NCBI RefSeq assembly: GCF_051020765.1
Contig: NC_134941.1
Location: forward strand, 14,446,001-14,510,000
DNA length: 64,000 nt
Reading direction: 5' to 3'
DNA from: Lasioglossum baleicum
Lineage: Eukaryota > Arthropoda > Insecta > Hymenoptera > Halictidae
Shown here: positions 36,725-46,939 of the stretch, piece by piece
How positions within the stretch are numbered: the first letter of the stretch is position 1
How the letters are laid out: each line of letters begins with the position of its first letter
Program-made: the position numbers and the translations under genes
The notes under the pieces: generated by a model
What the model was told of the DNA's origin: nothing
The model's database searches: none
The model's input: only the letters and a program-made list of their open reading frames with translations

Positions 36725-37167
36725 CGGAGATGCTTTCCGACTCGGTGTACAACTACGCGACGACCCGGCGGGGCACCGCCGACCAGGACAGCGACTCCCA
36801 ATATGAAAGCCAGAGCCAGCTGCAGATCACGAGTATCCAGAAACCGAGGAACAAACGGAAGAACTTCAAGCCAATAAGCAGCCGGATGGTCGAGGTGTCC
36901 GATGAGTCTGATAAAGACGACGAGGAACTCGAGACCATGGAGGAAAGCTCCAACGAGGTCCTCGAATACGAGAGGAAAACGTTGTTGCTGCCCGCGGATG
37001 ATAGGTCCAAGCAAAGACTGAACAATAACGAGGTCAGCCCCATGGACCTGTCTGTGTCCACCAGGCCGCCGTCATTCGAGGCTGACGATGACAGCGGGGA
37101 CTCGCTCAGGCACAAGTTCATCCTCGAGCAGCTGAGGTCGCAGAAACTCTACTCACCTGGCACTGAG
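36725..37167 (+). CDS. Coding exon 2: NLS-like patch, acidic stretch and PMDLSV motif
   Basis: The acceptor is CTCCTTTCCATTAG at 36711-36724 and the donor is GAG|GTAACC at 37168; the exon is 443 bp and leaves phase 0. It encodes residues 11-158. Visible parts are an N-terminal segment EMLSDSVYNYATTRR (12-26), a Gln/Ser-rich stretch (31-49), a basic NLS-like patch KPRNKRKNFK (50-59), an acidic Ser-rich stretch (66-91), PMDLSV (116-121) and a probable helix RHKFILEQLRSQKLY (139-153). PxDLS-type motifs are the established docking site for the co-repressor CtBP in many insect and vertebrate transcription factors, so repression is inferred. Codon use is GC-rich at third positions and the flanks are AT-rich, which supports real coding. 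The family is not certain; E93/Mblk-1 is the leading guess. Confidence 0.92.
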
Positions 37168-37258
37168 GTAACCTGACGTTGCCCTGATTCCGACGTTTCT
37201 TCCGTCTTCGATGGATAACGTTAATGTCCTCGTGCACAGTGAGACGAGGCTCATTAGT

Positions 37259-38626
37259 TAGACTGCGGATCTTTATGTTTTCATAGTAAAATTGAGTAGA
37301 AGAAACTCGAAATTGTTGGAGAATTTAGAGAATTGAACGTGTCAATATTAACAAATCTTTATTTATTAATATTGAACATGAATTATGATATATATATAAA
37401 TCTTTATTTATTACATAATATTGAACATGAATTTAATGAATTGATCATGTCAATATTAATAAATAAAGCGTTAACATTTTTAACGGAACTAGCAAACCGA
37501 GGAAAATGAGTTTCTAGGAGCTTATAGTGAAAACATAATAGTACTCAAAAAATTTATTCGTTTCTACTCAATATTTATTCTTCATATTATGAATATTTCA
37601 AGAAATACAGTGAAATTTATAAGCAAAGACATCGGCGATTTAAATGATCTAAAAACTACTAAATAAGTAACAAATGAACAATTTATACTTTTATTTTAAG
37701 ACAACAAAATTTTAAGGGTTTATTAGGAAATGACCACAAAAATATATTTATTACGATAATTATCAGTAGGTAGGAATAATTTTTTAATGAATTTTAGTGG
37801 AAATTTTGTCCTGATATCTCTTATGGTTGAAGAGTTATAGTAAAATGTTACTAATGTCCGAGATTGTAATTGATTGTATATCGCGTTGCAGCGTTTACTT
37901 CAGATAATTTCAATTTCAATTGTCAATTCAATTTTCAAATGTCCATCTTCGTGGAAAATGGTCCGTAAAGGGCACACTTGGGGCTATATCCCCATTTTTT
38001 AAACTTAAACAGTGGCCCACTATGAAAACACGGCATTTGTTTAAAACAATTGCAAAATAAATGGTGAAATAACATTTGTTTCAAATATCAACATTTTGAG
38101 TGGATACTCTTACGTTTTCATTATAAGCAGTTCTAGTCTTACAATTTAGCGGGGAAAGATTGACACGTTTTTTCACACCTCTGTAAAATCAACAATTTTT
38201 AAGATATCGAAAAATCCTTTCAGATTCGTTTAAAGGTTACTAAAGACTCAACATATATAAATTTGAACAAAATCCGAAATTTTACTCGAAAAAGTGTCCG
38301 TTTTCGCGTGGAATGTTCCGGTACAAGCTTGCTTCAACGCGGATACGCATGTGTCGGTAAATTCCAACACTTGGGAAGCCACGCGCGATTGTCAAGAATA
38401 TTCTAAAATATTCCTCGAAAGGATAATGCGATATTGTTTCTTGGCGTAGACGCGCGCGTCTGGACGCAGTTCTGACGAAGTATGACGAATGGCATATCCA
38501 GAAGCGCAAAGGAGATCCCACCTTAACCCAGACCTACCCCCTTCAAGGAAGAAATAACACTCAATTTAGTTCCTCTTTCTTGCAATCGATGGAAACAATG
38601 TTTATTTCGCATAAAGATCCGCAGTC
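37259..38626. mobile_element. TIR-bounded 1.37 kb segment (GACTGCGG family ends, copy F) inside intron 2
   Basis: The left end TAGACTGCGGATCTTTATG starts at 37259; the right end GCATAAAGATCCGCAGTC finishes at 38626 and is preceded by TTCTTGCAATCGATGGAAAC, the usual right-subterminal sequence. The span (1368 bp) is close to that of full mariner-class elements, but no transposase-like protein can be read in it. It may be a decayed parent element or two separate insertions with unrelated DNA between. No TA follows the right end. Confidence 0.6.
37357..37468. repeat. AT-rich inverted repeat in intron 2
   Basis: A 25 bp arm beginning CTTTATTTATTAATATTGAA (37357-37381) is matched by its reverse complement at 37445-37468 with a one-base gap. 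Another partial copy of the arm (CTTTATTTATTACATAATAT) lies between them. Confidence 0.85.
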
Positions 38627-38717
38627 GTCTGCTCTTTACATTCACGCGTACTCCGTTGAGGTAAAACTTGTTAAAATCGATACGCGAGACTGTACCGATT
38701 ACGGGTCTGTTTCGCAG

Positions 38718-39006
38718 GCGAGGAGTCCAAACTCGGACTCATCGGAGAAAAGCGACAACGGTGTCCTGGACGCGGAGTCGTCCCGTTTGGACGACACGCC
38801 TTTCGAGGATGATCGAGGACAGGACGCTGACGGCGAGGCCGAGTGCGAGGAGAGGAAGCCCTTCGAGGGCATGAGGGAGTACGCCGAGTCGACTATGCAA
38901 GAGCTGTTGGCGATCTATGGTCTGGCGGGTGGAGAGCTGGCTAAGTCAGTCAGCAGACAGCTACCGCCGACCTTCCTGAACCCTGCAACTGGCCAACAGC
39001 CTCACG
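38718..39006 (+). CDS. Coding exon 3: acidic segment and MQELLAIYGL helix
   Basis: The acceptor is GTCTGTTTCGCAG ending at 38717 and the donor is CACG|GTGAGT at 39007; the exon is 289 bp, entering in phase 0 and leaving in phase 1. It encodes residues 159-254 plus one base of Gly255. Residues 159-205 are Ser/Asp/Glu-rich. Residues 209-227 (GMREYAESTMQELLAIYGL) look like an amphipathic helix and are the most domain-like part of the visible protein. Residues 241-254 are Pro/Gln-rich. Phospho-sites for acidophilic kinases such as CK2 are likely in the SDSSEKSD region (inference). Failure to splice out the following intron would add 55 codons and then stop at 39171-39173. Confidence 0.92.
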
Positions 39007-39009
39007 GTG

Positions 39010-40435
39010 AGTACTCCTCTTCCTCTTTATTACTTTCACCAACTTTGCACCCGTGCGAGCTTCTACTAGCCTCCTCTAGCATCTTCAATGGGGAAACAGT
39101 CATTCACGAATCGCAACACGTTTACAATAAAACTGCAATGTTACAGAAAAGCATTGCAAAAGTCTGTTTTTGAAGCCTGTAGCCTAATCAGAGTTTGTAG
39201 CCCCGAATTTCTGTGATCCACATACGGCCAGCCGAGATCTACATAGTCTAATTAGACCCATCTCGGCTAACGATCGTTAATAACCGTCCAGGGCTGCGTT
39301 TCTAGCAGCTTCTCGGCTTTCGAGCGCAGGAGCAACGACAGGTGGGCGTCTCTCGGCCCAGAAACCGATTTCTTTTTTTCTCGAGGATCCAGATGGGATC
39401 GTTCATCGATCGGTTTCGATCGCATTCCTCGAATCGTTATTATTCGCGGCAGGACTCGTTGTTCGCTGAACAGAAATTAGAGTCGGTGTTCGACGAAATG
39501 GTTAGCCGAGCCAACAATGGGACTCTTCGACGATTGGCTGGCATTGAATTCGGGGCTGGGCCTAGAAGCAATTGACAATCGTCGCTGGCTGGCATTGGTG
39601 CTTGTTCCTTGGCTGAAAATCAATTTCAGACTGACCTCAGACTAACCGTCGATGCCTTATCGTTTCGGAATGTGCCGAGCCAGGAATTTTTTACTGGGAT
39701 TCATTGTTTCTGCTATCGAAAAGCTTCGCCGGAGCCGTGGAGACCGTTGATGGTTATTGAAAACGAGTTATTGATAAATTCCCGAGGAGCTCTCGGCGTC
39801 AAACGTACCGTGAAAGCGGAATTACCGATGGGGATTAATAGTTTCTCGGTCAGGAAGCCGGGGAACGTCCATTGACTGGATCGAACGGTCCAGATCTGCG
39901 TTAATGAAACGCCTGTCACGCGATCATCCTCCTCTCATCAATAATTTTCGCCGAGCTTTCTTGCTTCGCCGGCTGGCGCGTTTCCTCGGTCTGAAACTGC
40001 CGATTTTTCCACGGTTTTTCTGGAAAAACCAGATCGGACTGATTCATATGCATTTTACACCAAACGCATAATCTCTACCTGATTTGAGAAGGGAGCAGCT
40101 CCTAAGCTTCTCTTATCACGCGTGTCTATCGTGCTCGCTTCCTTTCTACCTCGACGAAATCTTGATCCACTTGTGCTCTCCATTTTCGACGAACAACATT
40201 TGGGGCTCTGACACTTTGAGAAAGTGGCACACGCATCTATTTATACATATTGCTTCTATCCCTTTATCAGATTAATATTTCTCCTTTGAGCTGTAGTCAT
40301 TATCAACTGTCGATCCCGGATTAATGGATCTATCGAAAGGATTTCGCAGGAATTTTTGAAAGTTAGTGGTTGGACTGAACTTGTGTGTTGGCTACAGTTT
40401 CGAAAGAAAGTACATCTTCTAAGTAAATTTGTTCC
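39010..40435. other. Intron 3, first part: no feature recognised
   Basis: The exon 3 frame continues to a stop at 39171-39173. After that I see no exon, repeat array or RNA gene. Confidence 0.4.
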
Positions 40436-40439
40436 ACCA

Positions 40440-40965
40440 TTGTTTCGCAAGAAGGCAGGAAACGAACCAAACAGTAGCATGATTGCGTGCTGCAGTTGTA
40501 TAAGAAGCTTCACAGATCCATAATTCATAGAAAGAATAGCCTCGTCCTATCCAAAACGTGAACACACCTAACAATTACTTCAATCTGCCAGTCGAAAAAC
40601 GCAAATTCTCGTCGAGCATAATTTAATCATCAGAGGGGAAGCAGAGCAAATACTGGCATAATCGCCTGCTGCAATCTTACGAACAAAAATAATTTCCAAT
40701 TCCATTTACGAATGGAGAAGCGGAGAACGTAGAAGTAAAATCCGAGGATCGGAGACTCTTGATCGAGAAAGAATGCAAAAAAATCCATAATTGTCTGCTG
40801 CGATCTTACAAAAATTTGTCGAGGACCCAAATAGAAAAATCGCAAAAATAATTTCCATTTTCGAATGGAGAGGCCGAGAACGCAGAAGTCAAGTCTGAGG
40901 ATCGGAGTCTCGCGATCGGGAAATAACGCGAAAAAGGCATAATTGCCGGTGCGTAGATCCAGCAA
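40440..40965. repeat. Degenerate tandem repeat, about four copies, 130-170 bp unit
   Basis: A CATAATTGTCTGCTGCGATCTTA-like core occurs at about 40480, 40658, 40785 and 40938. Two middle copies share AATAATTTCCA, ACGAATGGAGA, GGCCGAGAACGCAGAAGT and GAGGATCGGAG. The first copy is the most diverged. Confidence 0.8.
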
Positions 40966-40969
40966 CAGC

Positions 40970-42475
40970 ATCGGCTATGAATCAATCAGTCGTGTCAGAA
41001 GGCAATTCAAAAACTCGACGTCGAAGAGTATGTTCGAGGCGAAGGGGAACGAAGAATAGTGAAATTGACTCGTTAGTCGCGAGAGCTCGAGCGCGCATCG
41101 AGCACACACTGATCGAGGTGTAAGGTATATATATTATATATATGTATAGGATGTACAATGCAGAGAACACGTACACACATTGAAGGAAAAGAGAGACAGA
41201 TATACAAGTGTATGGTAGTCGTTGTATGGAATTCGTGAGAGTGTCAACCCACGCGGGACGCTCGACAACGGGAAACGATGACGCTGGCTGATCTCAAAGG
41301 CATCCATCGATCGCGAGGCAGTCAACGGATCGCGCAGTCCGACCGACTTTATGAGTTATAAGTCGGCCATCTTGCGAGAGCCATCACATATTCACGTGCG
41401 CGCATATGCGATGCACTGGCAATATGCAAGTGCCACATTCTGCTCTGGTGCACGCGTACAGTCTAATCTAAAAATTACGCGACCCGCCGCTCTTCCTCCT
41501 CGACGACGCAATTTTTATTTCGCGGGAAAAATCGCGAGCACTTCAACCCGACGATCATTGCACAATTTAAACGTAAATTGCATGTTCGCAATATACGGTA
41601 CGAATGATTTTTTCTATTTGAACGAGAGTTGATTAATTTGCGGATAAAAATGACCAAGTTCTGTGCACATTCTGCTCTCGATGAATTTAATCAAATTATT
41701 GCAGAAATGTCAGATGCATTTTCGCGATTTCCGCTGGGAATAAAAAATTGCCAAGTTCATCGAACATCGATAAAGACGATTTAGTATTTAAAACATCGAC
41801 TGCTTGGCACGCAGATGAGAGGCGGTCGCCGACGATTTTATTTATACAATGATTCGGACGTCTATTTTGATCGATTATGTGGAAGACATAGAACTAAAAA
41901 GAATATTGTAAGCGCGTTTATTTTAAGCTGTTGATCGAGAGACGACGATTCTCAGTGGTCGATGAAAATGTAAAGGAAAAGTTGCAGTTTCGGAGTGCAA
42001 TCGTTGTCTCGTAGAAAATCGAGTAAAAAAAGTGAAAAGAAGAAGAAGAAATAAAATGTCCGGTTACCGGATTCTACCACGCGTCGACAGAATTCCCTGT
42101 CAGTGAGTCATCGTCGCCGGTTCCCTCTGTCCGCGCTCAATATTCATACATTATGTAAGTTAACCTTACGTCGATGTAAAAGGACCCTAACGGGCATTCG
42201 TGGCACCGCGGTCCATTGTTACTCGATTGAGTCTTTCGGCCACACTTTGTCCACTGAGAGAGCGAGAGAGGGAGGGAGAGAGAGAGAATGGTCTTTGTCG
42301 CGTCCTTTTGCCGGAGAGTAATCTCTTTCGGATTCGATTAAACTCACACACTGTCGAACACCGTGGCAACTCATGCCACACGCTCGTTTCTGCCGTCCGC
42401 CATCCTGCCAATTACCAGAAAACTGACCGCGTGAAATTGAATGCGACATGCCTCGTAACGTGCTGCTCCCCTTCT
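40970..42475. other. Intron 3: TA-rich stretch, otherwise nothing recognised
   Basis: A TATATATTATATATATGTAT stretch lies at about 41127-41147 and a GAAGAAG run near 42040. A (GA)n-rich stretch lies at 42258-42288. No supported exon. Confidence 0.4.
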
Positions 42476-42494
42476 CTCTCTCACTCCTTCTTCC

Positions 42495-42498
<4 letters not shown>

Positions 42499-42555
<57 letters not shown>

Positions 42556-42562
42556 CTATCTC
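42499..42562. repeat. (CT)n microsatellite passing into (TATC)n
   Basis: About 24 uninterrupted CT repeats from 42499 to 42547, then TATCTATCTCTATC. It is the longest simple repeat in the window and accounts for a 265-codon open frame across it. Confidence 0.95.
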
Positions 42563-43845
42563 CTCCCTTTTCGTCAAGAATTGGGAATCTTGCTGACACA
42601 CATTCGCCGGGCGAAACCGTCGTCGTCGTTCTCTGTTGTCTCTGCGCTTGAAACTTTCCGACGGGCTTGGGAAGTACTGTTACGCATTAGCATGATATTT
42701 CATCGTCAAAGGTCAACGACAAGATTAGAGATCGAGGCTTCGCTCGAAGGGAACCCGCTTTCAAAAGAAGAAACAATTTCCGTCGAGGAACGCGCTGTCA
42801 TCGATCATCCAGATGCAGAAGATGACGGCACTCTGTGTTCCGGCTCCAAATTTCGAAATTTCATTCCTAACACTGTCAGGTCGTTGCTCCATTATTCAAT
42901 CTCTTTGTTCAACTTCCGAGTGTCCTTGATGTATTTAATTCCTCAAGTTGAGACATTGATTCTTGTCCGCGAGAAAAGAAGAAATCCAGATCTGTGAAAC
43001 GAACTCGCCTCGGACTAGACGATCGTGAAAATCGTCGCACGTCTTTCCGAAGCAGGAAGACTATCGATCAACGTATCCACGAAGTCCACTAGGTTTCTAG
43101 ATTAGCCGCAGTCTGGCCGGAGTCGGAAGAGCTCGATAGTGTATTTGTCCGTCCAGGTACCCGTCAAGGTTCATAGAAGTCCCCGGGACATCTGAAGAGG
43201 CATAAGAAGAGCCTCTCTTCCTTTTTCCATCTCTCTGCTAACCCTCTCTCCCTCTCGATCCTCTCTCTCTCTCGGATCCTCGGCCGTCAGAGGATCCAAC
43301 GATTCATCGGCGACGCGCGGTTTCTGTTTGTGCCGCGCGCTTTTACATGATAAATTATGCGCGATTTTTTCCCCCGTATCAATCCCGACGAGAGGTAGTC
43401 TTTTGTTCCAGGCATCGGCTCTCTCGTACTCGTATGTAGGTGGCCGGGGTCCGGGTGGGAGCGGAACACGCGCGCAACAAAACGAACACGAGGAATCCTC
43501 CTCTCCTCTCTCTCTGTCTCTCTCCTCTTTCTTCTCACCGTGGGCCGGACGTGTTCCGCGCGCGTTTTCGCTCCGGCGAAAAAGAGAGGACGGGGCACGT
43601 CGTCACTTTCGGTCCCCGGTCCTGCTGGGACCCTGGTCGCTCTAATGAAACCGATTCCGGGTCACCGACACGTCAATAAACACCTTTAACCCTTCCGCGA
43701 CGCACGATTTTCTACGTTTCGGGACCACCTTGGATGGAACCGTTCTAATTTACGATTATTTCGACAATTTTCCGAGGCCAATCGATTCGCATTTGGAATC
43801 GAACTTCTTCTCTGTCTCTTCTTTTTATTGGTGTGCTCTTTTCAC
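42563..43845. other. Intron 3: CT-rich patches, no gene
   Basis: CT-rich patches at about 43237-43275 and 43495-43530. No supported exon. Confidence 0.4.
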
Positions 43846-43846
43846 G

Positions 43847-44069
43847 TACAGTAAGACCCCGCTTAACGCGGGGGTTACGTTCCAATAAATTCGAGCGCTA
43901 AACGAAATATTCCTATTCAAACATTGGTTTGGCAAATAAGTTCGTTCGGTTTTTGTGATTTATTCCAATGTAAAAAACCGAACGAACTTATTTGCCAACC
44001 CAATACTACATACAGCGTAATATTTGAAACAGCGTTAAGCGGAGCAGCGTTAAACGAGGTCTCACTGTA
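43847..44069. mobile_element. pogo/Tigger-like MITE hosting a nested mariner MITE
   Basis: The outer ends read TA|CAGTAAGACCCCGCTTAACG and, inverted, TA|CAGTGAGACCTCGTTTAACG. TA target sites with CAGT termini are typical of pogo/Tigger elements. The outer arms show several mismatches, and a second inverted block inside (CGCTAAACGAAATATT against AATATTTGAAACAGCG) extends the symmetry. A separate 80 bp inverted repeat sits in the middle (next entry). Confidence 0.85.
43924..44003. mobile_element. 80 bp mariner-derived hairpin element
   Basis: Two 31 bp arms (43924-43954 and 43973-44003) are reverse complements with one mismatch, around an 18 bp loop. The arm begins TTGGTTTGGCAAATAAG (TTGGGTTGG in the other copy), which resembles the termini of mariner elements. 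The near-perfect arms compared with the diverged outer element suggest the inner insertion is younger. Confidence 0.88.
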
Positions 44070-44074
44070 TTACC

Positions 44075-46880
44075 AAAGATGTGTGTGGCCTGGCGTTATC
44101 ATAGTGGAACACGTGAAAAATTATTTAATACCATTTATTTCGAAGTTTACATTGCTTGAAAAAAGAGAATTGAGTTTCATTTCACCGTAAAATGCGAATC
44201 TCAAAGCTCCAGCTCGAGGAAGAACCGCAGACACACCTCGAGCACGAGTGTTTCGAGAAGAGGACAATGTGCGCAGCTCTTAAATCTCCATAATCGGCGG
44301 ATTTCACGGCCCCGCGATCGAAGTCCGGATTCCGAGGGGGTGTGATCGAGCAGGAAGAAGGATCTCGAGCTGGTGGAGGGTGCGGACGAAGAAGCGGAGA
44401 AGAAAGAAGAAGTACGCAGCGCGAAGAAAAGCAGAAAAGCCGCGTGTGTGCTGCGTAGCAGGCGGGATGGAGGACACGGCGATGCCTCCGTGAACCCATT
44501 AATCATTTCAGGCCGGATAAAAGGCAGCAAGGATGAAAAGAGAAGACGGACAGTCGGACGGACGTCGGGCCAGACCAGACACGCAGGCAATAGAAGAAGA
44601 GAGAAAAATCCACTCCTTTCTTTCCCTCTGTCGCTGTTTCTGCTCGTCCTCCACCCCCTCTTGCTGCTTCAGGATCGTTTTTTATTTTCTCCTTTTCGAA
44701 ATTCGTCGGAGGCCTTCTATTGTCGAGGGAACAGGCCCGCGAGACTCTCCAGACTCATCCTCGAACCCCTTTTCGACGGCTAGGAGATTCATTAACTGAT
44801 AACGCGACGCTTTCTTCTCGAAACTGATATCTGAACGTGGGGAGGCGACGCTCGGCGTCTGGGACACCTGTTGAGAACTTGTTAAGCTGAGATTTCTGGA
44901 ATGGAACCGTGTAACAATCGTCTCTTTCCATCGGAATACTGTTCAGCAGAGTGTTTTGTTGCTTCAAAGGCTGAGAAATTTCTGATTCGATATGGTCGGG
45001 AGTTTTCGTTCGGTTTTATTGTTTGCATGATCGAAAGACGCGGTCGAGAGGGTAGACGAGCGTCTTATGGATCTATGATTGATCGTAGAATGGCGCTAGA
45101 TCCATATTTTAACTCCTGCAACGTGCCAATGCCAATTATGCGCGAGAGAACGATTCATCTTTGAAGAAGATTCAAGCATTTACTATTTTTGCATACTGCG
45201 AAAAATGATTGATTCGAAACGTTTCTTCCTACCTAGAATAATTCCATTCTATATCGTTTTTGTCATTCGATGGATATCAAATCGATGTAACACCTCGTCT
45301 CCAGTACTTAAATGTTCAATGATTGATCAGACACTAACATATTCAATAATCTGAACAATATTTTCATCCTGTGTCTCCGGCGCAAGACGATCCCGCCGAC
45401 CGGTCGCCGAAGCAGCTGCAGTCCTTTTTGTCCGGACGATAAACATTTTAATTCCTCCTCGGTCGCATAGATTATAATAAAACTCGCCAATAACGTTTCG
45501 AAACGGCACTGGCAAAAACAATTTTCGAGCAATGTACAATGATCCGCGAGGGAGTATCCCAACCACGAGGCGGCTTCGTTTCGTTTTGGCATGAATAAAT
45601 ATCGCGCGAGGTTAAAACAGTTTCGGTGGCGACTGGCCGGTAGCAATTAGCGGTCGTTCGGCGTCCAGATGAATTAAAAAGCCGGTGATGAATAATGGGG
45701 CCGCTATGGGGCCCGTGATTATTCCGGGGTCCTTTTTGTGAAACGCAGATAAGGGTTAACGTATTTCGGCCTCTCGACGACGACGACGACGACGTACGGC
45801 CCCCTTTTGCGCCACAGCACGGTTTCCTCGCTCGTTTTTCTTCTTTACACAATAACGCAGAATTCGTTGAGAAGGATACTAGAGCAAGAGAGAGAGAGAG
45901 AGAGAGAGAGATAGAGTTGGAGGGGAGGTGGATTCAACAGGTCGCCGATCCGAAAAAGGTTCTACCGACACCTCCTGTCATCCGGAGCCCGGAGAACCCA
46001 AGGGCTTTTGTCTACCGGCTACACACGCAGAACGAGCTCCGATTTCGATCTACTCTTGCCGAGACCTACGTCGTAGGCACTCGTGTACCGTCTACCTACG
46101 TGCTCGAGTAGGGCTAACACACGTGGAGACATAAAAGCTCGGTTCCGGATCCCCACGATTAGCACCCGGTCTCTCTCCCAGGGCCGCCAAAGTCTCGATT
46201 CGAATCGAGCTGTCCGGAACGATCTAAATCCTCTCCTTTAATTTTTCCTCGAAAACCAGTAGAACAGCATTCGATGACGAACCTAACAGGATGACAAGTG
46301 AGACGTAGTCGACAGTTAATTACCTCGTGTTTACGACGGTCTCGTCGGTCCCCGAAAAGAGCGGTTCTCACGTCCGTTTTAATGTTATTCGGGAACGGAG
46401 CAGCAGGAGCAGCAAGAATCGCGGCGAATCAATGAAGAACTGGCATCCTTCTTGTAAATCATAGCCGGGAGGCGGGTTTAGAGCCTCGCGTGGAGCTATT
46501 ACACCGGCTTTCCATGACGAAGGGGTTAAACGTTTCAGCTCGAAACGCGGCGACAATAAAACCGAACGCGTCGCCGTGGAATGTCTCCGCGCGAGGGGAA
46601 CAATTATTCCCCCGTCGGACTCGAAGAAAATCGAGGAATTCACGAGGACAACGAGAGAGAAAGAGAGAGAGAGAGAGAGAGATGAGTAGCAGAGACAGAG
46701 AAAGTACGAGAGAACCAGCCACCGCTCGCTGGAATCGTGGAACGTTTTATGAAAGCTTTTATGAAAGCCTTTACGAGCCGCGTCCCGAACTAGGGCCTGC
46801 TTCTGCTGAACACGTGACGGTCTTCCTCGCGGCTCTTTCTCTCCTCTCCTCGCCTCTCCTTCCACACCCTCCTCTTCGTC
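44075..46880. other. Intron 3: GA-rich stretches, no gene
   Basis: (GA)n tracts at about 45884-45912 and 46656-46682; GACGAC run near 45777-45795. Frames are low-complexity. No supported exon. Confidence 0.4.
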
Positions 46881-46884
46881 TTCT

Positions 46885-46938
46885 TCGCCGTCGTCGTCGT
46901 CGTCGTCTTCTTCTTCTTCTTCTTCTTCTTCTTCGTCG
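46885..46938. repeat. (GTC)n/(TTC)n trinucleotide microsatellite
   Basis: A CGTCGTCGT run passes into TTCTTCTTC, about 50 bp in all. It gives poly-Arg, poly-Asp/Glu or poly-Leu frames that are not genes. Confidence 0.92.
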
Positions 46939-46939
46939 T

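Larger units (their letters stand above)
37168..38717 (+). other. Intron 2, mostly occupied by a TIR-bounded element
   Basis: This is a 1550 bp GT-AG intron in phase 0. Most of it (37259-38626) lies between a left and a right end of the GACTGCGGATCTTTATG repeat family. The interior is strongly AT-rich from 37300 to 38280 and then abruptly GC-richer to 38520. No credible protein is encoded. Confidence 0.85.

Noticed and set aside
42200..42997. 265-codon open frame
   Set aside because: Its length comes from the (CT)n microsatellite; the rest has no domain.
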